Below, piece by piece: positions 33,720 through 44,562 of a stretch of 64,000 nt of DNA. The notes under the pieces are model-generated. The model was not told the origin of the DNA, ran no database searches, and worked only from the letters and a program-made list of their open reading frames with translations. This stretch comes from Paludifilum halophilum (lineage in GTDB: Bacteria > Bacillota > Bacilli > Thermoactinomycetales > DSM-45169), in the NCBI RefSeq assembly GCF_002245355.1, contig NZ_NOWF01000006.1, positions 62,001-126,000 of the forward strand, read 5' to 3'. How positions within the stretch are numbered: the first letter of the stretch is position 1; each line of letters opens with the position of its first letter. The translations under genes and the position numbers were made by a program.

Positions 33720-35177
33720 TTAATACCGCGCTGTTACCATCTTCTTTCTCGTGTAAAATTCCACCCCGTCTTTGCCATTGGCGTGGAGATCGCCATAGAA
33801 GGAATCCTTCCATCCGGAGAAAGGGAAGAAGGCCATAGGGGCCGGAACTCCCAAGTTGATCCCCAGCATGCCGGCATCCATCTCCTCCCGGAACTGGCGC
33901 ACTGCCTTGGCGCTGTCCGTGTAGAGGCAGGCACCATTGGCAAATTCCGATTCGTTGGCGATCCGGATCGCCTCGTCCAGATTCTCAGCCCGTACCACGG
34001 AAAGGACGGGTGCGAAGATTTCATCCCGCCAGATCTTCATGTCCGGTTTGACATCGTCAAAGATCGTGGGGCCGACAAACCAGCCGTCCTCAGGCAAGTC
34101 GTCCTTGCGACCGTCCCGGACCAGGCGGGCCCCTTCTTTCTCCCCCGCCTCGATGTAGCCCAGGGTGCGCTCTTTGTGGGTGTCCCGGATCACCGGACCG
34201 AGGAAGACCTCTTTCTCCAGGCCGTCGCCGATCCGAATCTCATCCGACGCTTTCACCAGCCGATCCACCAGTTTGTCGGCGATATCGCCGACGGCTACCA
34301 CCACGGAGCAGGCCATGCAACGCTCCCCGGCGGAACCGAAAGCGGCACCGATGATATTGTTTACTGCAACGTCCAGATCGGCGTCGGGCATGACGATGGA
34401 GTGGTTTTTGGCACCCGCCAGCGCCTGGACCCGTTTGCCGTTGGCGGAGGCGTTTTTGTAGATATATTCCGCCACCGGTTGGGAACCGACGAAGGAGACA
34501 GCCTTGATCCGCGGATGATCCAGAATACCATTCACCACATCATGGGCGCCGTGGACAACGTTGAGCACCCCGGCGGGCAAGCCCGCCTCGGCGAAGAGTT
34601 CCGCCAGGCGGTTGGCGGACAGCGGCGCCCGCTCCGACGGCTTCATGACAAAGGTGTTGCCGCAGGCGATGGCCAGAGGAAACATCCAGCAAGGGACCAT
34701 CATCGGAAAGTTGAAAGGGGTAATGCCCCCGACCACCCCGACGGGATAACGGTACATACCGGATTCGATACCGGTGGCGATATCCGGCAGTTGGCTGCCC
34801 ATCATCAGCGTGGGAGCGCCGGCGGCGAATTCCACGCATTCGATGCCCCGTTGCACTTCCCCGAGGGCTTCATTGTAACTTTTGCCGTTTTCCATCGTGA
34901 TCAGGCGGGCCAGCTCTTCTCTGTGCTCGATTAAGAGCTGCTGATATTTGAACAGGATCCGAGCCCGTTTGGGGACCGGGGTTTTACGCCAGGTGCGGAA
35001 GGCTTCCGCGGCGGTTTCCGCCGCCCGGTTCAGCTCTTCCTTCGTCGACAGAGGAACGGTCCCCAGGGATTTACCGGTGGCCGGATTGGGTACATCCAGC
35101 CGGTTCTCTGAGGAGGAGTCGACCCATTCTCCCCCCACATAGTTTTTCAGCGCTTGCACTTTCGTCGGTGCCGTCAT
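33720..35177 (-). CDS. iolA: Methylmalonate-semialdehyde/malonate-semialdehyde dehydrogenase (acylating)
   Basis: 485 residues, ALDH superfamily of the MmsA group. [18 protein letters not shown], the NAD-loop [13 protein letters not shown], and the catalytic cysteine in [16 protein letters not shown] are diagnostic, and the [11 protein letters not shown] motif replaces the usual glutamate motif, as in CoA-acylating members. In inositol breakdown it turns malonate semialdehyde into acetyl-CoA and CO2. Last gene of the operon that begins with iolD. GGAGGAAAAGAT precedes the ATG. Confidence 0.95.
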   Translation of the reverse strand: MTAPTKVQALKNYVGGEWVDSSSENRLDVPNPATGKSLGTVPLSTKEELNRAAETAAEAFRTWRKTPVPKRARILFKYQQLLIEHREELARLITMENGKSYNEALGEVQRGIECVEFAAGAPTLMMGSQLPDIATGIESGMYRYPVGVVGGITPFNFPMMVPCWMFPLAIACGNTFVMKPSERAPLSANRLAELFAEAGLPAGVLNVVHGAHDVVNGILDHPRIKAVSFVGSQPVAEYIYKNASANGKRVQALAGAKNHSIVMPDADLDVAVNNIIGAAFGSAGERCMACSVVVAVGDIADKLVDRLVKASDEIRIGDGLEKEVFLGPVIRDTHKERTLGYIEAGEKEGARLVRDGRKDDLPEDGWFVGPTIFDDVKPDMKIWRDEIFAPVLSVVRAENLDEAIRIANESEFANGACLYTDSAKAVRQFREEMDAGMLGINLGVPAPMAFFPFSGWKDSFYGDLHANGKDGVEFYTRKKMVTARY

Positions 35178-35218
35178 ATCTTTTCCTCCTCGGTGAAAGT
35201 CTTTATCGATCCATCCGA

Positions 35219-36166
35219 TCAGACCCGTTGCGCAGAGTCCATCAATTCCTCCACTTCGAAACGGCTCGGCATCGCTTCGGAACAGCTGTGACGGCTGACC
35301 ACGATCGCTCCTGCGGCGGCGGCGAACGCCACCCGTTTACGGGTTGGCCAACCCTGTAACAGGCCGTAGGTGTAGGCGGCACCGAAGCCATCGCCGGCGC
35401 CGAGAGTGTTCAACACTTCAACGGAGGCCGGCGGGATGCGAAACTCTTCTTCCCCGTAATAGAGGACGCCGTCGCCGCCCCGTTTCGCCACCACTTCCTC
35501 GACACCCAGGGAACGGAGGCGACCGGCGGCTTCAGCGGGTTCGTCGGATCCTCCGGCAAAGGAGAGCTCCGGCTCATTAGCCAGGACTACATCCGCCATC
35601 CGCAGCGCCGCCCGGTAATAGACCCGAGCCTCCTCCGCCCCCGTCCAGAACATGGGGCGCCAATCCAGATCCAGGACATTCAACCCGCCGGAGGCGTGGT
35701 TGGCCTCCAAAGCGGCTAAAGTTGCCTCCCGGCCCGGGGACTGGGAGAGGACCGTGCAGGAGACGGTCAGCACTCTGGCCTCCTTCAAGGCATCGAAGTC
35801 GATGTCTTCCAGGGAAACGTGGGCATCGGCGCAGGGCTTGCGGTAGAAAAGCACATTGGAGTCCGATGGGGGAAACAAGGCGGCAAAGGCCAGCCCCGTC
35901 GGGTACTGGGGATCGATCTTCACCATGCCGGTATCCACCCCTTCTTCCCGCAGTTTGTCGGCCAGGAAGACACCGAACTCATCATCCCCCACCCGGCTGA
36001 TCAAGCCCGCTTCAGCTCCCAAGCGGGCCAGTCCCACCGCCGTGTTCCCCGCCGAGCCCCCCAGGTACTTGTTGAAAGCCGTCACTTTCCGAAGGGGGAC
36101 ATGAATGTCATTGGCGTAGAGATCCACAATGACACGTCCGATACTGTATACTTCCGTTTTGCCCAT
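35219..36166 (-). CDS. iolC: 5-dehydro-2-deoxygluconokinase
   Basis: 315 residues, PfkB/ribokinase fold. [11 protein letters not shown] and the [15 protein letters not shown] segment form the sugar site, and [20 protein letters not shown] is the anion hole with the catalytic aspartate. It phosphorylates 2-deoxy-5-keto-D-gluconate (DKG) to DKGP. ATG 36166 shares one base with the stop of the preceding aldolase gene, and AAGGAGG lies upstream, indicating tight coupling of kinase and aldolase. Confidence 0.92.
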   Translation of the reverse strand: MGKTEVYSIGRVIVDLYANDIHVPLRKVTAFNKYLGGSAGNTAVGLARLGAEAGLISRVGDDEFGVFLADKLREEGVDTGMVKIDPQYPTGLAFAALFPPSDSNVLFYRKPCADAHVSLEDIDFDALKEARVLTVSCTVLSQSPGREATLAALEANHASGGLNVLDLDWRPMFWTGAEEARVYYRAALRMADVVLANEPELSFAGGSDEPAEAAGRLRSLGVEEVVAKRGGDGVLYYGEEEFRIPPASVEVLNTLGAGDGFGAAYTYGLLQGWPTRKRVAFAAAAGAIVVSRHSCSEAMPSRFEVEELMDSAQRV

Positions 36167-37083
36167 CAAACAACCTCCTTCACCGGTTGACCGTGAACCG
36201 CTTCTGCCAGGCGGGCCGCCACGCTCTCAGGCGCCTCTCCGTCTTCGGGGAACAGTACCCCGCGCCCGATCATCAGCCCCCTGACATGGGGACCCGCTTC
36301 CAAGCACCGCTTGACGTCTTCCACCAATTCCTCCGTCCGGCCCGGCTTCCCGCCCCCGAGCAGCACGATCGGACAGGTGGTAGCCCGGGCCACCCGACGA
36401 AACTGGGCGGTCATGGGCAGCTTGAGCCAGCGACCCTCGGTAGTGCGACCCAACCCGGAAGCGACTCCCACCAACCGCACCATTTCGTCGGGTTTTCGCG
36501 GAATGGAAAGCGGCTCCAGGAACTGAGGCAGACCCCGGTCCGCCAGTGCGTTGAGAGCGTCGTTGCAATAGGCAAGGGTACGGGCACAATCGCGATCCTT
36601 GGGATCCAGGCGCAGCAGGAGCTTGCCGGCATCCAGGCCCATTCTCTCGATTTCCGCCGCTGGATAGGCGGTGACAAAGTCGTCCAGCTCAAAGGAAGTA
36701 CCGGCCAAGCCGCCCCGGTTCATCGATCCGACCAGGACCTTACCCTCCAGGAAATCGGGACCTCCTTGTTCCATCACCCATTCATTGAGCAGGAACAGTT
36801 CGTCAAACAGATCCGGCGTCGCCAGCAATCCGTCGATACCGGACTGCATCAAAACAGAGGCGATCCGGTGGAGGAGTTCCCCCCGGTCCGCCATCGCCCA
36901 AGGGTCTCCGCCCCCGCCAGTCTCCCGCCGGGCCGGATGGTCCACTGCCAGAATCACCAACTTTTCCTGCTGCCATCGGTCCCTTCTCTTCCGACGGGCG
37001 GCCAACTCCCGGGGACGCCCAGGGTTGCGGAGACGTTGCTCCAGGATGATGGATACCCAGTCTTCCCGTTTCAATCTGTCCAT
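36166..37083 (-). CDS. Class I aldolase-like (beta/alpha)8 protein, probable DKGP aldolase (Cgl0158 type)
   Basis: 305 residues with a DeoC/FbaB-like barrel: VILAVDHPARRE, GLDAGKLLLRLDPKD (candidate Schiff-base lysine region), TTCPIVLLGGGKP and RGLMIGRGVLF. This matches the Cgl0158 family known from actinobacterial inositol clusters. It is unlike the zinc class II IolJ of B. subtilis, which is absent here. Position directly before iolC suggests cleavage of DKGP to dihydroxyacetone phosphate and malonate semialdehyde. AAAGGAG precedes the ATG. Confidence 0.8.
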   Translation of the reverse strand: MDRLKREDWVSIILEQRLRNPGRPRELAARRKRRDRWQQEKLVILAVDHPARRETGGGGDPWAMADRGELLHRIASVLMQSGIDGLLATPDLFDELFLLNEWVMEQGGPDFLEGKVLVGSMNRGGLAGTSFELDDFVTAYPAAEIERMGLDAGKLLLRLDPKDRDCARTLAYCNDALNALADRGLPQFLEPLSIPRKPDEMVRLVGVASGLGRTTEGRWLKLPMTAQFRRVARATTCPIVLLGGGKPGRTEELVEDVKRCLEAGPHVRGLMIGRGVLFPEDGEAPESVAARLAEAVHGQPVKEVV

Positions 37084-37110
37084 GTCAGCCGATTCTCCTT
37101 TCGATCAGGT

Positions 37111-37935
37111 TCACGAATACTTCGCCGCCTTTTTCCTTTCCATCACCCATTCATGATCCGGATCATTGTGAAATTTCCACGTACGAACCGGACCCGCCAT
37201 GACGTTCAAATAGTAAATGTCATATCCGGGGGGTGCCGAAACGGGGTGATACCCCTCAGGAACCAACACCGCATCTCCATTTTTGACGACCATCGTCTCA
37301 TCCAGCGAGCGGTCGTCCGTGTACACCCTTTGTACGGCAAACCCGTGATCCGGATTCACTTTGTGATAGTACGTTTCTTCCAAATAGGACTCTTCGGGCA
37401 GATGATCCTGATCATGCTTGTGGGGAGGGTAGCTGGACCAGTTCCCTTCAGGGGTAAACACCTCTACCACGAGTAAGCTGTCCGCAGGCTTCTGTTCCGG
37501 AAGAATGTTGTGAATCCTTCGTTTCATGTTGCCCGCTCCTCTCTTCTCCACGCCGACATCTTCAGGTCCGATCAGCCGGGCCGGATACGTTCCCTTTCCG
37601 GGAGCTGAACAGACAGCCAACTCCAGGTCGGTCACAGCCTCTACCTCATAGGAATCGCCGGATGGGATATAAACGGAATAGGGAGGGATTTGTTCAAAAA
37701 CACTCATTCTTTCCCCGATATTTTTCCACTCCCCGTTTTGGGTGGAGACATGGGATTGGCCGATTAAAAGAACCAGACAAACTTCCCGATCACCGGTATC
37801 CTTTTTCAAGGTTTGCCCTGGCTGCAGGGTATACACCTCAAACCCGACATACTTCCAACCGGCGGATGCCGGAGTCACTTTCAAAGTCTTTCCTTCTTCA
37901 TCCGCTTGGCGACTGGGAACAATCAATCGGCTCAT
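37111..37935 (-). CDS. iolB: 5-deoxy-glucuronate isomerase
   Basis: 274 residues, bicupin. The metal-binding histidine cluster is in WSSYPPHKHDQDHLPEESYLEE, with a further histidine in VLVPEGYHPVSAPPGYDIYYLNV. It converts 5-deoxy-D-glucuronate into DKG. Length and motifs match KduI/IolB. GGAAGGCGGGAG precedes the ATG. It lies between iolE and the aldolase gene. Confidence 0.95.
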   Translation of the reverse strand: MSRLIVPSRQADEEGKTLKVTPASAGWKYVGFEVYTLQPGQTLKKDTGDREVCLVLLIGQSHVSTQNGEWKNIGERMSVFEQIPPYSVYIPSGDSYEVEAVTDLELAVCSAPGKGTYPARLIGPEDVGVEKRGAGNMKRRIHNILPEQKPADSLLVVEVFTPEGNWSSYPPHKHDQDHLPEESYLEETYYHKVNPDHGFAVQRVYTDDRSLDETMVVKNGDAVLVPEGYHPVSAPPGYDIYYLNVMAGPVRTWKFHNDPDHEWVMERKKAAKYS

Positions 37936-37950
37936 GGTCTCCCGCCTTCC

Positions 37951-38889
37951 TTATCGTTGATTTAACGCTTGGATGGACATCATGGTCGAGACAATATAAT
38001 CCTTGGCCATCTTCGCATATTTGTATGGATGGGCTACTGCCGGGTCCTGTTCCGCCTCCACGATCCACCAACCCTCGTAGCCTCTTTCCATCAATGCCTT
38101 AAAGACCGGTTCAAAATCGATACAGCCCTCTTCATCTCCCGGTACCGTAAACAGTCCTTTCACAACCGCTGTGCGAAAATCGATCTTCTCCTTCCTGACG
38201 TACTCCAACACGTCGCGACGGACATCTTTCAGATGAACATAGGTAATCCGATCTTCATAAGTTCTCAATTGCTCCAGCGGATCGTAGCCGCCATACAGAG
38301 CGTGTCCCGTATCATACAAGAGATGGACCAAACCGGGGTCGGTCCATGCCATTAAACGGTCGACTTCTTCCTTCGTTTCCACAACCGTTCCGGCATGGGG
38401 ATGATAAACCAGCTGTATTCCGTGTTCCTGAGCGATACGGGCCGCCTGGTGCAACCCCTCCACCAGGGTGTTCCACTCGCGATCCGTCAGCTTTTGGATC
38501 GTCATATCTTCCGGAGAACGTCGGGGATCCCAATGCATCGACCCGCCCATTTCACAGGTGATCACATGCTCGCAGTTCATTTCCTGCAGGAACTTCACCC
38601 AATCCGTGAAGGACTGCAACTCCTTTTCTTGCCGGTCGGGATCGGAAAACAACACCCCCACGAATTTACTGGCCAGCTGAATCCCGTGTTCTTTCAATCT
38701 GTCTTTGAAAGCCGACATGTCTTGCGAGAAAATACGGCCCATTTCGGTGGAAACATAGCCGATATCGGCCATTTCGGACAACACTTGGTTTTGCGTATAC
38801 AGGTCGTCACCCAGACCGGGAATATCATCGTTGACCCAGCTGATCGGGGCGATTCCGATCCGAAAGGAATGGTTTTCGGTTGGAGTCAT
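37951..38889 (-). CDS. iolE: Inosose dehydratase
   Basis: 312 residues, AP-endonuclease-2-like TIM barrel. The N-terminus RIGIAPISWVNDDIPGLG is the IolE signature. Metal ligands are expected at VYHPHAGTVVE, LLYDTGHALYGG and the glutamate in WWIVEAEQDP. It removes water from 2-keto-myo-inositol to give the trihydroxycyclohexanedione substrate of IolD. ATG 38889 has GAGGTGAAGG upstream; the frame opens three codons earlier at a GTG. Confidence 0.94.
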   Translation of the reverse strand: MTPTENHSFRIGIAPISWVNDDIPGLGDDLYTQNQVLSEMADIGYVSTEMGRIFSQDMSAFKDRLKEHGIQLASKFVGVLFSDPDRQEKELQSFTDWVKFLQEMNCEHVITCEMGGSMHWDPRRSPEDMTIQKLTDREWNTLVEGLHQAARIAQEHGIQLVYHPHAGTVVETKEEVDRLMAWTDPGLVHLLYDTGHALYGGYDPLEQLRTYEDRITYVHLKDVRRDVLEYVRKEKIDFRTAVVKGLFTVPGDEEGCIDFEPVFKALMERGYEGWWIVEAEQDPAVAHPYKYAKMAKDYIVSTMMSIQALNQR

Positions 38890-38908
38890 TGCCTTCACCT
38901 CTTCATTC

Positions 38909-40843
38909 TCAATATTTTCTCGCCTTTTTCAGGTTGTTCTCTTTATTCCGGTAGGCTTCTTGTACCTGCGGGTTGTTGGAAACAGCCGCGACACCCACAT
39001 GCCACCAGGATTCGTAACCGTCAGTCATCGTCTTGGGCAACACCTTGATATCGATCAAGGTAGACACCGTCTGAGTTTTCGCATCTTCGACCGCCGAACG
39101 CAATTCTTCCAGAGTACTTACCCGATAGGTTTTCACCCCGTATCCGGCGGCGCTTCGGGCGAAATCAATGTTCATGAAACGGCCGTCCAGCCGTCCGGTT
39201 TCAGGATGGCGATATCGGAATTCCGTTCCGAAACTGCCCATGCCGTTACCCATCTGTAAATTGTTGATACACCCGAAACCGGCGTTATCGAACAGCAATA
39301 CATTGATTTTTTTACCTTCTTGCAGGCTGGTTACCAATTCGGAATGCAACAGGAGGTAGCTTCCATCCCCCGCCATGGCGTAGACCTCCTTGTCCGGTTC
39401 CGCCATTTTTACACCGAGCGCCCCGGAGATTTCATATCCCATGCAGGAGTAACCGTATTCCATGTGATAGGTATTCGGCCGGCGGGATTCCCACATGCGC
39501 TGCAGATCACCCGGAAGGCTCCCCGAAGCTCCGACAATGATCGCATCTTCATCGATCAGCCGGTTTACCTCTCCGATCACTTCAGTCTGCGTCAGGCCGG
39601 ATTGATAGGTTTCCGCAAATTCCGGGAGCACTTCATCCCGGTGACCGGCGATTTCGGGCTGAAATCCTTCATCCTTGTATTGAACCCGATGCAGGCGGTT
39701 CAGCTCGGTTTTCCATGCCTCTTTGGCCGATTGGATTTCGTCCGTGTATCCGGAACGGTATCGGATCTTTTTCAGTTCCGCCTCCAGAGCGGTAAGGGCC
39801 AACTTAGCATCGGCCACAACCTTGACCGCATCCAACTTAGAGGCATGGTATTCGGATACGTTGATAGTTAGGAAATCCACTTCAGGATTTTGAAACAATT
39901 GCTTGGATGAGGTGGTAAAGTCCGTATACCGAGTACCGACCCCGATCACCAGATCCGCCTCTTTCGCGATGCGGTTAGCCGCCCGGTTACCGGTAACTCC
40001 GATTCCTCCCAGATTGTAGGCGTGGTCGTTTTCCACCGCGCTTTTTCCGGCTTGGGTTTCACCGTAAGGAATGTGGAACGTCTCGGCAAAACGTTTTAGC
40101 GCATCGGCCGCTTCGGAGTAACGGACTCCCCCGCCGCAGATGATCATCGGTTTTTTCTTTCCTTTGATCCGGTCCACGGCATCCTTCAGATCCGATGGAG
40201 TCGGTACACGGCGTTCTATCCGGTGGACCCGTTTTTGGAAGAAATACTCGGGAAAATCATACACCTCTCCCTGTACATCCTGGGGAAAAGCGATGGTGAC
40301 CGCCCCTGTACCGGCCGGATCGGTCAATACACGCATGGCGTTGAGCATGGCTGTCATCAATTGTTCCGGTCGGTTGATGCGATCCCAATATTTGCTGACC
40401 GCTCGGAAGGCATCGTTGGTGGTAATGGTTAAGTCATGATCGTGTTCCACTTGCTGGAGAACAGGATCCGGTTGTCTGGTGGCAAAGGTATCTCCAGGGA
40501 GTAACAACACCGGAATGTTATTGGCGGAGGCCGTCGCTGCGGCGGTCACCAGATTGGCTGATCCCGGCCCGACCGAGGAGGTGCAAGCCATGATTTGCTT
40601 GCGGTGCTTTTGCTTCGCGAATGCCACCGACGCTTGCCCCATTCCCTGCTCATTTCTACCCTGGTAAACTTCAAGGTCTCCCGGATTTTCTTCCAACGCT
40701 TGGCCGAGACCCAGTACGTTCCCATGGCCAAAAATGGTGAAGACTCCTTTGAAGAGTTTCTCCTCTCTCCCGTCAAACTCGACAACCTGTTGATTCAAAA
40801 ATCGGACCAACGCTTGAGCCGCTGTCAATCGAACCGCTTTCAT
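38909..40843 (-). CDS. iolD: 3D-(3,5/4)-trihydroxycyclohexane-1,2-dione hydrolase
   Basis: 644 residues, ThDP-dependent acetolactate-synthase fold. The N-terminal pyrimidine domain includes [15 protein letters not shown]. The C-terminal ThDP/Mg motif is [18 protein letters not shown] followed by [12 protein letters not shown]. It opens the inositol ring, giving 5-deoxyglucuronate. The frame opens 52 codons earlier, but ATG 40843 with AAAGAGGG upstream gives the family N-terminus [13 protein letters not shown]. First gene of the six-gene operon. Operator palindrome 40873-40884 lies 30 bases upstream. Confidence 0.95.
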   Translation of the reverse strand: MKAVRLTAAQALVRFLNQQVVEFDGREEKLFKGVFTIFGHGNVLGLGQALEENPGDLEVYQGRNEQGMGQASVAFAKQKHRKQIMACTSSVGPGSANLVTAAATASANNIPVLLLPGDTFATRQPDPVLQQVEHDHDLTITTNDAFRAVSKYWDRINRPEQLMTAMLNAMRVLTDPAGTGAVTIAFPQDVQGEVYDFPEYFFQKRVHRIERRVPTPSDLKDAVDRIKGKKKPMIICGGGVRYSEAADALKRFAETFHIPYGETQAGKSAVENDHAYNLGGIGVTGNRAANRIAKEADLVIGVGTRYTDFTTSSKQLFQNPEVDFLTINVSEYHASKLDAVKVVADAKLALTALEAELKKIRYRSGYTDEIQSAKEAWKTELNRLHRVQYKDEGFQPEIAGHRDEVLPEFAETYQSGLTQTEVIGEVNRLIDEDAIIVGASGSLPGDLQRMWESRRPNTYHMEYGYSCMGYEISGALGVKMAEPDKEVYAMAGDGSYLLLHSELVTSLQEGKKINVLLFDNAGFGCINNLQMGNGMGSFGTEFRYRHPETGRLDGRFMNIDFARSAAGYGVKTYRVSTLEELRSAVEDAKTQTVSTLIDIKVLPKTMTDGYESWWHVGVAAVSNNPQVQEAYRNKENNLKKARKY

Positions 40844-40872
40844 TCCCTCTTTCCCCCACCTTTCTCTCTTCC

Positions 40873-40884
40873 TTAAGCGCTTCA
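40873..40884. promoter_or_regulatory. Operator palindrome before iolD
   Basis: TTAAGCGCTTCA, an AAGCGCTT core shared by all the inositol-region sites, 30 bases upstream of the iolD start. It is probably bound by the LacI-type regulator encoded at 48036-49046, and CcpA binding is also conceivable. Confidence 0.65.
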
Positions 40885-41023
40885 ATTTCTGTGTAAAAGT
40901 AAAAACCATGACCCTACTCCGAAATTTTTGCCTGCATATTCTCCATCGTTTTTTCCGCTCTGTCGATCTTTCAACATCCCTTTTCCGGATCATCACCATT
41001 TCCCCGATAGCCTCATCGAATCC

Positions 41024-41035
41024 TTAAGCGCTTAA
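41024..41035. promoter_or_regulatory. Operator palindrome, distal iolD region
   Basis: A perfect 12-bp palindrome TTAAGCGCTTAA, 140 bases from the first iolD site. The third site, TTTAAGCGTTTCA at 41146-41158, touches the end of iolI. Multiple sites spaced over 290 bases suit looping by a LacI-type tetramer. The rest of the 40844-41165 gap is AT-rich promoter sequence without genes. Confidence 0.65.
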
Positions 41036-41165
41036 TAAAAGGTTATCAAATCAAACGGAAGAAATTCAATAAAAAGTGCATACTTTGGCGAAAATTATTA
41101 TTTAGGGGAATTGTTTGTATATGTGGACGATTAGTGGTTTCTCTGTTTAAGCGTTTCATCTTCTG

Positions 41166-42002
41166 TCAGCCCACTTCGAAATATTGGCTGACCATGTCCT
41201 CCGTCCTTTCCTTTGCCACTTTAATCGTCCTTTCTACATCCCATTCCCAGTATTCCGGCCTGAATAACTCAATGGAGGCCATATCCCGGTAGCCGATCTC
41301 TTTTAGCACACCCAGGATTGATTCCAGATCAATCGTCCCTTCTCCCGGCCACACTCGGTGATGATCCCTCAATGCCCCGACAGGTAGGTCTTCGCAGTCA
41401 TCGATATGAAACGCAAAGATTTTGTCGGGATCCGCCTGCTGCAGGTCTCTGATATCGGAGTTCATCGCGTGGAAGTGAAAACAATCCAGCACCAAACCCA
41501 CATCATCTCTGTTCACTTCCTGGATGATTTCATAAGCTTGGCCAAAGGTGTTGACCGAGCAATTGGGGTATCCGCAAAACTCCAAAGCTAATTTCACACC
41601 ATGGGGCTGCGCCAGTTCCGCCAGCTCATGGAGAACCCTTACGGTTTCCTCTTTAATCTGTGAATAGGTGTAGTCTCCGATATCAAAAGTCGGGACGACC
41701 ACAATTTGTTTGCAGCGAATGACTTCTCCCATCTCGCATAAGAATTTCAGATCTTCTTTGATTCGATAGTATTCTTCTTCGTCTCTGAAATTGATAAATT
41801 CCAAGGCATTGAAAGCAAACGGCTGAATCCGATTCGTTTCAAAAAAGGTCTTAAGACTTTCCGCTGTATTTTCTTTCAAATAGTCCTTTAGCTGATCCAA
41901 TCGGATTTCAATAAAATGATACCCATACTTTTCACAAAGCTCCAGATCTTTTTCAAGGTTGGAGTGCTTCATCGTCGTCGCCTGATTAAACGCTATTTTC
42001 AT
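41166..42002 (-). CDS. iolI: Inosose isomerase IolI
   Basis: 278 residues, xylose-isomerase-like TIM barrel. MKIAFNQATTMKHSNLEKDL, LALEFCGYPNCSVNTF, LVLDCFHFHAMNSDI and FHIDDCEDLP correspond point by point to B. subtilis IolI as I recall it. Metal ligands are Glu, Asp, His and Glu. It interconverts 2-keto-myo-inositol and 1-keto-D-chiro-inositol. It is last in the ABC-transporter operon, 12 bases after the permease stop. Confidence 0.9.
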   Translation of the reverse strand: MKIAFNQATTMKHSNLEKDLELCEKYGYHFIEIRLDQLKDYLKENTAESLKTFFETNRIQPFAFNALEFINFRDEEEYYRIKEDLKFLCEMGEVIRCKQIVVVPTFDIGDYTYSQIKEETVRVLHELAELAQPHGVKLALEFCGYPNCSVNTFGQAYEIIQEVNRDDVGLVLDCFHFHAMNSDIRDLQQADPDKIFAFHIDDCEDLPVGALRDHHRVWPGEGTIDLESILGVLKEIGYRDMASIELFRPEYWEWDVERTIKVAKERTEDMVSQYFEVG

Positions 42003-42014
42003 CCATGACGCCCC

Positions 42015-43019
42015 CTAAGCTTTTTTGTTTTTGCGGGAATCGATTAAAACAGCGGTAACAATGATCGCCCCTTTCAGGATTTGCTGCCAGTAAGAGGATA
42101 CGTTCATCAAATCAAGCCCGTTGTTGAGTACACCGATGATCAAAGCACCAATCATCGTCCCCGGAATGGTACCGATTCCACCGGTTAAACTTGTACCGCC
42201 AATGACAGCCGCGGCGATCGCATCCAATTCATACATGACTCCCATACTAGGCTGACCCGCACTGATTCTAGCTGTCAACATCAAAGCGGAAATTCCTGTC
42301 AAAAACCCGGCCAGGGTATAAACCAGAATCAAATGCCGATCGACGTTAATTCCGCAAATTCGGGCCGCTTGTTCATTTCCTCCAATGGCATACGTATGTT
42401 TACCGAATTTGGTATTGCTCAGCAAAAGGTGCATGAGAAGCCCTACGAACAGAAATACGATAATCGGAAACGGAATGCCGAAAAGATCCCCGGATCCAAG
42501 GAAAAGAAAGGAGTCAGACAAATTTCCAATCGGCCTCCCATCACTGTATAACAGGGCCAACCCCCTGGCAGCTGTCATCATCCCCAAAGTAGCAATGAAG
42601 GGAGGGATCATTCCTTTAGCCGAGACAGTACCGTTAATCAAACCCGCAAAAGCGCCAACACCGACCCCGAGCAGAAGTGGAACAAACAAAGGATAATCGC
42701 CGGGATGAGCAAAACTGGCGGCTATAACAGATACCAAAGCAATCAAGGAACCAGAAGAGAGATCGATACCTTTGGTAATGATGACAAACGTCACACCCAT
42801 GGCGACGATGCCGATAAAGGAGACTTGTTTCACAACATTGATTAGATTATAAACATTGAAAAAATGGGGGGTTAATACAGACATTAACGCAACCAAAGCG
42901 AGGAAAATCAAGAAAATTCCATAGCGGCTGAATAGCTCGGGTATCTTCTCTTTCCATCCGGTTCGATCGCGATCATGGGATATAGTCTGTTTCTTCGCGA
43001 TGGTTTCTTCGGTTTTCAT
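42015..43019 (-). CDS. Sugar ABC transporter permease (RbsC family), probable inositol
   Basis: 334 residues with eight to ten membrane segments. The RbsC-type motifs are [22 protein letters not shown] and [17 protein letters not shown], followed by [18 protein letters not shown]. It forms the membrane channel of a CUT2-class importer. GAGGAGGATCGAGG precedes the ATG. Located between the ATPase gene and iolI, which points to inositol or a related cyclitol as substrate. Confidence 0.92.
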   Translation of the reverse strand: MKTEETIAKKQTISHDRDRTGWKEKIPELFSRYGIFLIFLALVALMSVLTPHFFNVYNLINVVKQVSFIGIVAMGVTFVIITKGIDLSSGSLIALVSVIAASFAHPGDYPLFVPLLLGVGVGAFAGLINGTVSAKGMIPPFIATLGMMTAARGLALLYSDGRPIGNLSDSFLFLGSGDLFGIPFPIIVFLFVGLLMHLLLSNTKFGKHTYAIGGNEQAARICGINVDRHLILVYTLAGFLTGISALMLTARISAGQPSMGVMYELDAIAAAVIGGTSLTGGIGTIPGTMIGALIIGVLNNGLDLMNVSSYWQQILKGAIIVTAVLIDSRKNKKA

Positions 43020-43045
43020 CCTCGATCCTCCTCAATTACATTTGC

Positions 43046-44533
43046 TTATTGATAAGCCACTTCCAGGATCTTCTTTTGGTCGGCTTCTTCTCTACGTAAT
43101 TCACCCTTTTGGCTTCCCTCGTGAATCACCAAAATCCGGTCACTCATCCCCAAAATCTCCGGCATTTCAGAGGATACCATGAGTATGGCTTTTCCATCTT
43201 GAGCCAATTCGGACATCAGCTTGTGTATTTCCGCTTTGGCCCCCACATCGACCCCTCTCGTCGGTTCATCCAAAATAAGGAGATCCGGATCGTTGAGCAA
43301 CCATCGGGCCAATAAAACCTTCTGCTGGTTTCCTCCGCTTAAATTCATGATCAGCTGATTCAGATTCGGCGTTTTGATATTCAATTTTTTCACCTGTTCC
43401 TTGCATTTCCGCTTAACGGTTTTACCGTTCACATAACCGAAATTCAGAAATTGATCCAACCCTGACATAATCATATTTTCTTTGACTGAAAGCGGGAGAA
43501 AAGCACCGGTTAATTTACGGTCCTCGGTCACTAACCCGATTTTGTTTCGAATGGCGTCCGAGGGAGATTTCATGCGGATTTTTTCGCCATGGAGATACAT
43601 TTCGCCCGAAGTGGGAGGATCGATGCCGAAAATACTTTCAATGAGTTCCGTCCGTCCCGACCCCATCAATCCCGCGATCCCCAGAATTTCCCCTTTTCTC
43701 ACCTCAAAGCTGACGTTGTTGAATTTTCCTTCTCGAGACAAATTCTTAACAGATAAAACAACCTCTTTGATCTCGGCCTTCTCCTTGTGGAAAACTTGCT
43801 TGATTTCCCGTCCCACCATCATCTGTATCAAGGAATCCTGGTTCAATTCACGGGCCGGTTTGGTTCCGATATATTGACCGTCTCTCAACACAGTGATCTC
43901 ATCGCAAATCTCAAAAACTTCATCCATTTTATGGGATATATAGATAATGGCGACCCCTTTTTTCTTCAGTGAGCGAATAATTTCGAACAAATGGTCCACT
44001 TCTTTCTCTGTAATGGCTGAAGTGGGCTCATCCATAATGATCAGATCCGCATGGTGAGATACCGCGGTGGCTATTTCTACGAGTTGCATGTTCGCGATGC
44101 TCAGGTCCTTCATCTTTTTGGTCGGATCGATACGAATGTTCAAAATTTCAAATAATCTTTGTGTATCCTCGATTAATTTCTTTTTGTTGACCCATCCGGT
44201 TTTTCCATAAGAAGGTTCCCTGCCCAAAAAGATATTTTCGGCTACTGTCATGAATGGAACCGGATTTAATTCCTGATGGATCATCGAAATTCCTTTCTTT
44301 AATGCATCTTTCGGCCCTGTTCGTTTCAATTCTTCCCCATTGAATCGAATCGTTCCGCCTCCACGATACATCCCAAAGAGAATCTTCATTAAAGTGGATT
44401 TCCCTGCCCCATTCTCCCCCATCAATGCATGAACCGTTCCTTTTTTCACCTTCAACTGAACATTGTTCAGTGCTTTGACACCGGAAAATTCTTTGGTGAT
44501 ATTCTCCATTTCCAAAAGATATTCCGTCTTCAC
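43046..44533 (-). CDS. Sugar ABC transporter ATP-binding protein (RbsA family)
   Basis: 495 residues with two ABC domains, as in CUT2 importers. The first Walker A is [12 protein letters not shown], with Walker [10 protein letters not shown]. The second half has [15 protein letters not shown] as a degenerate P-loop, the signature [10 protein letters not shown] and Walker [18 protein letters not shown] 44533 has GGAGGTGG 6 bases upstream; the frame opens 20 codons earlier, inside the binding-protein gene end. It energises uptake with the adjacent permease and binding lipoprotein. Confidence 0.92.
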   Translation of the reverse strand: MKTEYLLEMENITKEFSGVKALNNVQLKVKKGTVHALMGENGAGKSTLMKILFGMYRGGGTIRFNGEELKRTGPKDALKKGISMIHQELNPVPFMTVAENIFLGREPSYGKTGWVNKKKLIEDTQRLFEILNIRIDPTKKMKDLSIANMQLVEIATAVSHHADLIIMDEPTSAITEKEVDHLFEIIRSLKKKGVAIIYISHKMDEVFEICDEITVLRDGQYIGTKPARELNQDSLIQMMVGREIKQVFHKEKAEIKEVVLSVKNLSREGKFNNVSFEVRKGEILGIAGLMGSGRTELIESIFGIDPPTSGEMYLHGEKIRMKSPSDAIRNKIGLVTEDRKLTGAFLPLSVKENMIMSGLDQFLNFGYVNGKTVKRKCKEQVKKLNIKTPNLNQLIMNLSGGNQQKVLLARWLLNDPDLLILDEPTRGVDVGAKAEIHKLMSELAQDGKAILMVSSEMPEILGMSDRILVIHEGSQKGELRREEADQKKILEVAYQ

Positions 44534-44562
44534 CGGATTCCACCTCCAGTTTCCCAAACACA

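Noticed and set aside
36187-37476. 429-codon plus-strand open frame
   Set aside because: Antisense to the aldolase and iolB genes.
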